Positions 1-5,560 of a stretch of DNA of 7,642 bases are shown piece by piece. The position numbers were made by a program, and so were the translations under genes. The stretch lies in assembly GCA_015488875.1 (NCBI GenBank), contig WFMX01000081.1, positions 1 through 7,642 of the forward strand, in the 5' to 3' direction. The stretch's first letter is position 1; the number at the start of each line of letters is the position of its first letter. Below the pieces are notes generated by a model. That model did no database searches, was not told the origin of the DNA, and was given only the letters and a program-made list of their open reading frames with translations. The DNA comes from Campylobacterota bacterium. GTDB lineage: Bacteria; Campylobacterota; Campylobacteria; Campylobacterales; Sulfurovaceae.

Positions 1-548
1 GAAGTAAAGAGAAATTTCCATCCATCATAAAGAGCATCGAAATTTTCTACACTCTCTTCTAGTGTCACCAATCGTTGGAAGTTATCCACTAATGACTCAT
101 ATAGTCCATTAAATTGACTCTCTTCATCTAAACCATTTTGCTTCAACATCGCCCACTGTATGATAGCTGTCTCGAAGAGTGCAGTAGGGGTATCCGCATT
201 GAACTCTATCAGCTTAATCGGCTCACCGTCGATACCACCTGCCAAATCAAATCTACCATATAGATGCCAGTGAACATCATTTTCCCAAGATGTCTTGATA
301 ATATCTATAAGATTGAATGGTATGCCAATTTCATGAAATAGATTGTTTTCGACTACATGTTCACCAGCCTCTATAAACATCTCATAGAGTTCATTGCCTG
401 CCTCATAATAGCCCTCTGCTTCACTCTGCGATAATACAACTAATCTATCAGAGATATATGGCGTATCATCACTATCTGTATGCCATACAAAACCTAGCTC
501 TTCGAGATATTCGAGATCTAGTGGCTCTATCTGTTTGAATCTTAGCAT
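1..548 (-). CDS. Glutathionylspermidine synthase-family ATP-grasp protein (YgiC-like), 3' end missing
   Basis: Partial gene. It starts at ATG 548 and runs off the left edge, leaving about 182 N-terminal residues (full members are roughly 380-400). What is seen: GRFD at residues 98-101, then KLIEFNADTPT at 112-122 and ETAIIQW at 126-132, followed by QFNGLYESL at 145-153. These match the front of the C-terminal synthetase-type ATP-grasp fold of glutathionylspermidine synthase; the Arg of GRFD and the acidic/Asn residues of EFNAD lie where that family binds phosphate and Mg. There is no N-terminal amidase domain, so this is the stand-alone YgiC/YjfC type and not bifunctional GspS. Known family members form amide bonds with ATP, but the substrate of this type is not established; glutathionylspermidine synthesis should not be assumed. 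The gene begins 3 bases after the UPF0323 lipoprotein stop. Its Shine-Dalgarno sequence GGTGGA overlaps that gene's last codons, so the two are translationally linked. Confidence 0.9.
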   Translation of the reverse strand, partial: MLRFKQIEPLDLEYLEELGFVWHTDSDDTPYISDRLVVLSQSEAEGYYEAGNELYEMFIEAGEHVVENNLFHEIGIPFNLIDIIKTSWENDVHWHLYGRFDLAGGIDGEPIKLIEFNADTPTALFETAIIQWAMLKQNGLDEESQFNGLYESLVDNFQRLVTLEESVENFDALYDGWKFLFT

Positions 549-551
549 ACT

Positions 552-1154
552 CTATCCACCATATGAGCTTCGTCTACTAGAGCTACTGCTAGACTTACTC
601 CCAAAGAAGCCACTTCTGCCTGCTTTGGTACCAGAGCGAGATGATTTACTAAAGCTTTTTTTACTCTTTGAGTATGTGGATGGTGACTTATAGCCAGCCT
701 TTCTATTGTTTTGGTAGTTTTGGTTTCCAAACAGTTTGCTACCTATCCATGAGCCTATCATAGCACCAGCCACACTAGCCAATATCGTCTCACCTAGACC
801 CATGCCTCCAGATGATACTTGAGCTTCTTGTGGTTTCGTGAGATTGGATGTGCCGTCATCTATCTTGGCACTCTCCTCTTTCATAAGAGCATCAAGCTCC
901 TCTTTGGTCAATACCTTTTCGCTACCATCTAGCTTTTTCAGTACTATCCTAGTCTCTTCAGCAGGAAACTCATCTTTGATCTTATATTTACCAGCTGAGA
1001 CCTCCTCTATGATGACAAAAGCACCTTTAGCTTGTGGCTGTGACTCCTGTGTGTTTTCATCAGCTTTTTGCTGACATCCTGCGATACCCGTGATAAGCAA
1101 CGCACCAACGCCACCTACCACTGCATAGTCTGATAGTTTTTTGAGATATTTCAT
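552..1154 (-). CDS. UPF0323 family lipoprotein
   Basis: A 200-residue predicted lipoprotein of the UPF0323 family (H. pylori HP0232 type). I chose ATG 1154 because AAGGA lies 5 bases upstream and it puts the signal peptide directly at the N terminus: KYLKK, a hydrophobic stretch at 10-25, and a lipobox IAGC with Cys27 as the lipidation site. Gln at +2 does not signal inner-membrane retention by the E. coli rule, so outer-membrane sorting is likely. A compact domain follows (KGAFVIIEE at 43-51 to about residue 105). A Gly-rich hydrophobic segment at 116-143, containing GAMIGSWIGSKLFG, resembles a glycine zipper that could insert in a membrane. The tail (151-200) is low-complexity Ser/Lys/Arg/Gly with a run of six Ser, ending RRSSYGG. 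It is the first gene of a pair with the ATP-grasp gene. The architecture (lipobox, glycine zipper, Ser/Gly tail ending GG) resembles E. coli YgiB, the partner of YgiC. Family is sure; biochemical role is unknown. Confidence 0.9.
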   Translation of the reverse strand: MKYLKKLSDYAVVGGVGALLITGIAGCQQKADENTQESQPQAKGAFVIIEEVSAGKYKIKDEFPAEETRIVLKKLDGSEKVLTKEELDALMKEESAKIDDGTSNLTKPQEAQVSSGGMGLGETILASVAGAMIGSWIGSKLFGNQNYQNNRKAGYKSPSTYSKSKKSFSKSSRSGTKAGRSGFFGSKSSSSSSRRSSYGG

Positions 1155-1174
1155 TATGATCCTTGATAATTGGT

Positions 1175-1204
1175 ATTGTATCCAACATACACTATGGTAT
1201 GTTG
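1175..1204 (-). promoter_or_regulatory. Probable promoter with inverted repeat upstream of the lipoprotein gene
   Basis: Reading the minus strand, TACAAT (1180-1175) fits a sigma-70 -10 box 20 bases before the lipoprotein start codon. Two bases upstream of it lies a perfect inverted repeat with 8-bp arms, CAACATAC (1183-1190) and GTATGTTG (1197-1204), separated by 6 bases. No good -35 hexamer is visible, which is usual for Campylobacterota promoters. The repeat covers the spacer/-35 region, so it fits a repressor operator better than an RNA hairpin. The regulator is unknown. The -10 assignment is by eye only. Confidence 0.4.
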
Positions 1205-1206
1205 AA

Positions 1207-1233
1207 AGCTTCAATGATTTTATTTATGAAGCT
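1207..1233 (-). terminator. Weak hairpin in the ftsZ-lipoprotein gap
   Basis: AGCTTCA (1207-1213) and TGAAGCT (1227-1233) form a 7-bp stem with a 13-base AT-rich loop. The T run after it is only three bases in minus-strand sense (1206-1204 reads TTC), so it is a poor intrinsic terminator. It may help 3'-end formation of the ftsZ transcript together with the C-rich tract upstream, or it may be chance. Confidence 0.2.
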
Positions 1234-1281
1234 AATGATATTAAAATAATGTTCAATAGTGATTGAAAGTTAGTAAAAGAT

Positions 1282-1304
1282 GGAGGGGAGGAGAGAGGGG
1301 GAAG
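1282..1304 (-). promoter_or_regulatory. C/U-rich, G-free tract immediately after ftsZ (possible rut/anti-SD element)
   Basis: Starting 3 bases after the ftsZ stop codon, the transcript would carry 23 consecutive pyrimidines, mostly C. This is striking in such AT-rich DNA. The next 40 bases remain G-poor. C-rich, G-poor and unstructured RNA is the usual character of a Rho loading (rut) site, so Rho-dependent ending of the ppiD-ftsA-ftsZ transcript is one reading. The segment UCCCCUCC (1289-1282) is also perfectly complementary to GGAGGGGA in ftsZ's own ribosome binding site (2496-2489). Function is inferred only. Confidence 0.35.
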
Positions 1305-1307
1305 TCT

Positions 1308-2483
1308 CTAATCCATCTGTCTTCTGAGAAATGTAGGGATATCTAATTGATCTGTATCTCCATCATAGTTCTCGCCACCAACAATTTTTTTGACCACTCT
1401 CGAAGGCATCGCATTCATAGTTGTCTTGTTGGATTGGTTGTTTAGAAGTGTCGCTCTACTCTCATTTGCAGGAGAGATAGGCTTCTCGACCTTATCTGAA
1501 GTGTCAAATCCTGTAGCTATGATAGTGATCTTGACCTCTTCTATATCTGTATTTGAGTTTGTAGTTGTACCGAAGATTACATTTGCATCTTCGTGTGCAT
1601 TATCCTCTACTATAGCCATAGCTTGAGATATCTCTAGTATAGGATAGTCAGGATGGATATCGAAATGTACCAAGACACCCATGGCACCATCTATCGATAT
1701 ATTGTCTAGTAGAGGTGACTCTATGGCTGACTTGGCTGCATCATATGCTGCGTTTGTTCCGATACTATATCCTACACCCATAAGTGCTAAACCTTTATGA
1801 CTCATTATAGTCTTGACATCCGCAAAGTCCAGGTTGATATCATTTTCTCCATGCGATAGTATTACATTAGAGATACCGCTAACTGCCTGAGACAAAATAT
1901 CATCGACTAGTTTGAAGCTCTCTTTGATACCGAGATTTTTTTCGACTACTGCCAAAAGCTTCTCGTTTGGTACGACAATGATACAGTCGCTCTCCTCTTT
2001 TAGATCAGCTAAGCCCTCTCTAGCTAACTTACTTCTCTTTTTGCCTTCAAATTTAAATGGACTTGTGACTATGGAGACTGTCAATGCCCCTATCTCTTTG
2101 GCAGCCTGAGCGATGATAGGTGCTGCTCCCGTACCTGTACCACCACCCAAACCAGCTGAGATAAATACTATATCAGAACCCTCTAGCATTGATTTGATAT
2201 CTTCAAAACTCTCTAGTGCTGCTTCTCTACCTTTGTCAGGTATCATACCTGCACCAAGTCCTCTAGTCGCATTGATACCTAATTGCATCTTCAATGGAGC
2301 CAAAGATGTATGCAGTGCCTGAGCATCTGTATTTGCCACAATCATATCTATGTTGTGTACACCTTCATTGATCATGTGGTTGATCATGTTTCCACCACCA
2401 CCACCTACACCTATAGCTTTAATTTTTGCACCGTTAGATACACTCGTCGTCTCTACCACTTCTATCTCAAAATAATCTTCCAT
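1308..2483 (-). CDS. ftsZ: Cell division protein FtsZ
   Basis: A tubulin-like GTPase of 391 residues that polymerises into the cytoplasmic Z ring and recruits the division machinery. Visible hallmarks: the glycine-rich GVGGGGGNMINHM at 25-37, the tubulin signature GGGTGTG at 113-119 that contacts GTP phosphates, and the T7 synergy loop NLDFAD at 217-222 with its two acidic residues for hydrolysis across the filament interface. A variable linker (about 330-378) precedes the conserved C-terminal peptide LDIPTFLRRQMD (380-391), the docking site for FtsA and other partners. Length is ordinary. ATG 2483 is preceded by an exceptionally strong GGGAGGGG with a 6-base gap. It is the last gene of the ppiD-like/ftsA/ftsZ operon, 18 bases after ftsA. 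The strong ribosome binding site, against a TTG start for ftsA, would give the FtsZ excess over FtsA known to be needed for division (inference). Confidence 0.99.
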   Translation of the reverse strand: MEDYFEIEVVETTSVSNGAKIKAIGVGGGGGNMINHMINEGVHNIDMIVANTDAQALHTSLAPLKMQLGINATRGLGAGMIPDKGREAALESFEDIKSMLEGSDIVFISAGLGGGTGTGAAPIIAQAAKEIGALTVSIVTSPFKFEGKKRSKLAREGLADLKEESDCIIVVPNEKLLAVVEKNLGIKESFKLVDDILSQAVSGISNVILSHGENDINLDFADVKTIMSHKGLALMGVGYSIGTNAAYDAAKSAIESPLLDNISIDGAMGVLVHFDIHPDYPILEISQAMAIVEDNAHEDANVIFGTTTNSNTDIEEVKITIIATGFDTSDKVEKPISPANESRATLLNNQSNKTTMNAMPSRVVKKIVGGENYDGDTDQLDIPTFLRRQMD

Positions 2484-2489
2484 TTTATT

Positions 2490-2497
2490 CCCCTCCC
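2490..2497 (-). promoter_or_regulatory. Very strong ftsZ ribosome binding site
   Basis: On the minus strand GGGAGGGG lies 6 bases before the ftsZ ATG (2483) in the 18-base ftsA-ftsZ gap. It is much stronger than the sites of the neighbouring genes (AAGGA for ftsA). It is also the site that the tract after the ftsZ stop could base-pair with. Confidence 0.75.
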
Positions 2498-2501
2498 TTG
2501 T

Positions 2502-3986
2502 TTAAAATAACTGTCTTGCCCAATTTGCAACTTTTTTAAGTACATTGCCCTGTTCCGTAGGATCATCAGGTAATCTCTCAAATACAAAGGCATCTTCGTT
2601 TTCTCTCATCCTAGATGCTTCACGCATTCTCGTCTCTTCCCTCTGTCTGATCTTTGTCGCTTTTATGGTCTCACCTAGCTCAATGTCACCTAAATCCATC
2701 CTCTCTTCACTTTTTGGTTTTATCTTTTTCGGCGTACTCTTTTTCTTTTTTTCAAGTGGATTTTCAAATGCCATTTCACTCTTATCATCCGCTAGAGACT
2801 GTTTGCTATGCAATAGATCCCCTTTTATATCTATCTCATACTCAGTAAATTTACCTGATTTGTACAACAACAATCCGATCACTGTAGAGAAAGCTGGATC
2901 TCTAAGTTCATCAAAGAAACCGCTCACAGCCTTCTCATTTGGCTGAGCTATTCTGACGGGCATACCTTCAAAAATCACTTGTGCCAACTCACGAATACCT
3001 TTGAGTTTGGTCATGCCACCAGTCAATATAAGTCCAGAACCGATCTGCTCACGAAGTAGACTTTTGTCCAATGATTTGGCAAGTAGATTTAGTGTCTCCT
3101 CTACTCTAGCCAATACAACAGCATATACGATATCCAATGATACTTGATTCATCGCTTTGTCATCACCTATCATAGGCAACTCTATGATATCATTACTACT
3201 CTCTGTCAGATCACCATAAGTCAACTTAACACTCTCTGCTATCTGCAGGGGAGTATGAAGAGCCATAGAGAGGTCATTTGTGATATGGTTTGATCCCACA
3301 TTTAGAAAATCATTATATCTGACAGAATTTCCAGTATGTATGATCATATTGCTAGTCTGCCCACCTATATCGACTACTACTACTCCTAGCTCTTTCTCAT
3401 CATCGTTCATAGTAGCTATCGCAGATGCGTATCCATTGAGTATGACGCTATCTATCTCTACACCTGCCGATCTGACCGCTTTTTTTAAGTTGCTCAGACT
3501 TGACTTTTGAGTCATTATGATGTTGACATCTACCTCCATACGACTTGCATTCATGCCATATGGGTCTTCGATGAAATCTTGATCATCGACTCTGAAGTTG
3601 TATGGTAACACATGTATGATCTCATACTCAGATGGTATATTCGCATTGTATTGTGCTGTGTGTATCACTCGCTCTATCTCTTTGAGTGATATATCTTTGT
3701 GCGGTATATTCACTATGCCTTGAGAGTTGATACTCTTGGCATAAGTATTTGAGATAGATATCGTAGCACTTGATATGTCGCTACCTGCTATTCTCTTTGC
3801 ATCATTGATAGCTTTTTTGATAGATTTTGATGCCAACTCTATATTGGTGATGATACCCTTTTTGACACCTTGTGATTTAGATATACCATGTCCTGTAATC
3901 TTAATCTTTCCGATATCATCTATCTCAGATATAATGGCACAATTTTTTGTAGAACCAATATCTATCGCTAAAATCGTTTTACTCAA
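2502..3986 (-). CDS. ftsA: Cell division protein FtsA, TTG start
   Basis: The actin-fold ATPase that anchors FtsZ filaments to the inner membrane. Motifs seen: phosphate-1 AIDIGSTK at 7-14, an SHS2/1C region around 80-160, phosphate-2 VVVDIGGQT at 203-211 and the adenosine motif GLILTGGM at 318-325. The last 14 residues (481-494, NVLKKVANWARQLF) form an amphipathic helix typical of the FtsA membrane-targeting sequence. At 494 residues it is longer than E. coli FtsA (420). The extra length is a charged linker of about 85 residues (393-478), with a Lys-rich patch (EKKKKSTPKKIKPK) and an Arg/Glu/Met stretch at 447-463 (RQREETRMREASRMREN). The start is TTG at 3986, set by family alignment and by AAGGA 7 bases upstream; the nearby ATG is out of frame and meets a TGA at once. 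It starts 1 base after the ppiD-like stop, so coupled translation is likely. Confidence 0.98.
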   Translation of the reverse strand: MSKTILAIDIGSTKNCAIISEIDDIGKIKITGHGISKSQGVKKGIITNIELASKSIKKAINDAKRIAGSDISSATISISNTYAKSINSQGIVNIPHKDISLKEIERVIHTAQYNANIPSEYEIIHVLPYNFRVDDQDFIEDPYGMNASRMEVDVNIIMTQKSSLSNLKKAVRSAGVEIDSVILNGYASAIATMNDDEKELGVVVVDIGGQTSNMIIHTGNSVRYNDFLNVGSNHITNDLSMALHTPLQIAESVKLTYGDLTESSNDIIELPMIGDDKAMNQVSLDIVYAVVLARVEETLNLLAKSLDKSLLREQIGSGLILTGGMTKLKGIRELAQVIFEGMPVRIAQPNEKAVSGFFDELRDPAFSTVIGLLLYKSGKFTEYEIDIKGDLLHSKQSLADDKSEMAFENPLEKKKKSTPKKIKPKSEERMDLGDIELGETIKATKIRQREETRMREASRMRENEDAFVFERLPDDPTEQGNVLKKVANWARQLF

Positions 3987-3987
3987 C

Positions 3988-5457
3988 TCATATTCCTTCT
4001 ACAAATTTTTCTGTTTTATATCTACTATTCAAATTTTTGATTAGATTAGATTGTAAATCCTGCTTTTTTATCTGATTGACACTATTTTCAACAAACTGTT
4101 TCATATCCGCGTCACCCAAAACCATCTTCTGCTCCAAAATATTGTAAACTACAATTTTTCTATTAATTGATATGATACCATTTTCTTTCTGAGAAGTAAA
4201 TAGTTTTTGCATAAATTCTGATGATTCTTCTCTATTTAGTGAGTCTAAGTTATCCTTTGTATTCATAGATAGAAAATTTGATATGGTTGGATTGCTACTA
4301 TTTAGGTCTTTTAGGGAGCTATCAGCGATTTTTTTCATACCCTCTTCAACCAAATTATGTTCATATTCTTTAATAACAGATTGCTGAGCCTCATCAAAAT
4401 TCATCTCCTTTGGTTCGATTAATTTAACCAATTTGATGATTGCATACCTATTTTTGACTGCTTTGGGCTTCAAAACTGTATTGATATCTTTTGATATGAT
4501 ACTTTTCCATGCCTCATCTGATAGAGTTTTGTCACCTGACTCTAGTATGAGAGTTTCACTTTTTTTGATTTTGCCTTTTTTGAAAGCGATATGTTTTAGT
4601 TGTGCTGCTTTTTTTGATTTTTTCATCTTTAGGTCATTTATAACTCTATCTTTCGCATCCTCTATAGATAGTTGCACGCCATCCTTATCTATATAGTTGA
4701 AACTATTGAGAGTATAAAACTCTGTGATCTCTGCCTCGGTAACATTGGTATCTTTACTGCCACTCCATACTATATCTAGCTGATACTTCTTTGGAGACAT
4801 ATATCCGCTCTTATGCTCTTCCCAATACTTTTTGAGTTTTGTGTCATCTATGCTGACATTGATATCTTGTGGTGTTATCACCTTATAAGCTATCTTGTCA
4901 GAGACACCCATAGCTGATTTGATAACCTCCTGCTCAAAATCAAAACCTTTGCTATCCAATAATGCAAAAAGCTTCTGTACTACGATCTCATCATGCATAA
5001 CTGACTCAAATGTCTTTGGCTTTAGTCGTTGGGATTTTAGATATCCCTTATATGCATTCTCGTCAAATTTACCATTTGCCTGAAATGATGGTATCTTATA
5101 TAGCTCTTTCAAGACCTCATCATCAGATACTACTACACCAAACTCATTAGCTAGATTGAGTAGTAGTGCTTGTGAAGCTAGGGATGCAAAAGTCTGTTGG
5201 GCGATACCCATCTCTTTGGCTCTCTTCTCATCTAGTTTGCCCTGTAGCATTTGGTTGTACCTCTGATAAGTGTGATTATATGCTATATTGAACTTCTCAT
5301 TGGTAATTTCTATATCACCTACTTTTCCTATGGCTCCTGCTTTTGATCCGAAATTGTTAGTACCCCATCCTACAAATCCTGCACCTATGAATGCAATAGT
5401 TGCTATCCATATGGTTACTATCAGGTATTTATTGTGTTTTTGCATCCAGCTTATCAT
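3988..5457 (-). CDS. PpiD/SurA-like membrane-anchored periplasmic chaperone, parvulin domain not evident
   Basis: A 489-residue protein with a short cytoplasmic start (MISWMQKHNKY), one membrane segment at about 11-31 and a periplasmic remainder. The N-terminal part matches the SurA/PpiD chaperone domain: GKVGDIEITNEKF (44-56), IPSFQANGKFDENAY (122-136) and LKPKTFESVMHDEIV (145-159) are typical PpiD wording. The helical arms continue (YWEEHKSGYMSPKKY at 211-225, TEAEITEFY at 240-248). No HIL-type parvulin (PPIase) core follows; residues 280-345 instead show a short Lys-rich block. I read it as a folding chaperone probably without isomerase activity, like the secreted protein in the same place in H. 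pylori (HP0977) and C. jejuni (Cj0694). It likely helps envelope proteins leave the Sec translocon. ATG 5457 has AGAAG just upstream. It is first in the operon with ftsA and ftsZ and divergent from bioA. Automatic annotation as peptidylprolyl isomerase would overstate what is visible. Confidence 0.88.
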   Translation of the reverse strand: MISWMQKHNKYLIVTIWIATIAFIGAGFVGWGTNNFGSKAGAIGKVGDIEITNEKFNIAYNHTYQRYNQMLQGKLDEKRAKEMGIAQQTFASLASQALLLNLANEFGVVVSDDEVLKELYKIPSFQANGKFDENAYKGYLKSQRLKPKTFESVMHDEIVVQKLFALLDSKGFDFEQEVIKSAMGVSDKIAYKVITPQDINVSIDDTKLKKYWEEHKSGYMSPKKYQLDIVWSGSKDTNVTEAEITEFYTLNSFNYIDKDGVQLSIEDAKDRVINDLKMKKSKKAAQLKHIAFKKGKIKKSETLILESGDKTLSDEAWKSIISKDINTVLKPKAVKNRYAIIKLVKLIEPKEMNFDEAQQSVIKEYEHNLVEEGMKKIADSSLKDLNSSNPTISNFLSMNTKDNLDSLNREESSEFMQKLFTSQKENGIISINRKIVVYNILEQKMVLGDADMKQFVENSVNQIKKQDLQSNLIKNLNSRYKTEKFVEGI

Positions 5458-5474
5458 TATCTTCTACCTTATTC

Positions 5475-5493
5475 AGGGTATTTAGTGTACCCT
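5475..5493. promoter_or_regulatory. Inverted repeat in the divergent ppiD-bioA promoter region
   Basis: AGGGTA (5475-5480) and TACCCT (5488-5493) are 6-bp arms around a 7-base AT-rich centre. The right arm abuts the probable bioA -10 box, and the element lies where the division-operon transcript would start on the other strand. It could be an operator acting on one or both promoters. It does not look like the classical BirA biotin operator (TTGTAAACC paired with GGTTTACAA). Confidence 0.35.
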
Positions 5494-5498
5494 ATAGT
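5493..5498 (+). promoter_or_regulatory. Candidate bioA -10 box
   Basis: TATAGT matches the sigma-70 -10 consensus at 5 of 6 positions. It lies 62 bases before the bioA ATG and would give a leader of about 55 bases. No convincing -35 hexamer is seen, as is normal in this phylum. The call is by eye in AT-rich DNA. Confidence 0.35.
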
Positions 5499-5522
5499 TA
5501 AAATTTTCAATATTTTAGTCAA
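5494..5522 (-). promoter_or_regulatory. Candidate promoter of the ppiD-ftsA-ftsZ operon
   Basis: On the minus strand TTGACT (5522-5517) is a near-perfect -35 hexamer. A 17-base spacer leads to AACTAT (5499-5494), a weak -10 with 3 of 6 matches. The spacer holds an A/T tract. This would start the operon about 30 bases before the ppiD-like ATG. It overlaps the candidate bioA -10 on the opposite strand, so the two promoters may compete for polymerase. Confidence 0.35.
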
Positions 5523-5560
5523 CTTGTGGTTAAAGATGGTTGATTATGAGGAGAGTAATG

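Noticed and set aside
1..548. Bifunctional glutathionylspermidine synthetase/amidase
   Set aside because: The protein starts almost directly with the synthetase-type region; there is no N-terminal CHAP amidase domain.
542..730. 62-codon minus-strand frame overlapping the lipoprotein tail
   Set aside because: It is a different frame of the low-complexity tail region of a confidently identified gene, with no support of its own.
1155..1214. A 20-residue N-terminal extension of the lipoprotein (start at 1214)
   Set aside because: It would place a non-signal sequence before the signal peptide, has no ribosome site, and its DNA contains the inverted repeat and -10 box. ATG 1154 with AAGGA is far better.
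2545..2946. 133-codon open frame on the plus strand inside ftsA
   Set aside because: It is antisense to the FtsA linker and core, with no ribosome site or family resemblance. The same applies to other opposite-strand frames in ftsZ, ftsA, ppiD-like, bioA and the lipoprotein gene.
5523..5545. BirA operator upstream of bioA (TTGTGGTTAAAG region)
   Set aside because: It shares only a few bases with TTGTAAACC and has no matching right arm.
5540..5560. Longer bioA reading frame from TTG 5540
   Set aside because: This start precedes the Shine-Dalgarno GAGGAG; the family N terminus fits ATG 5561 (or 5558).
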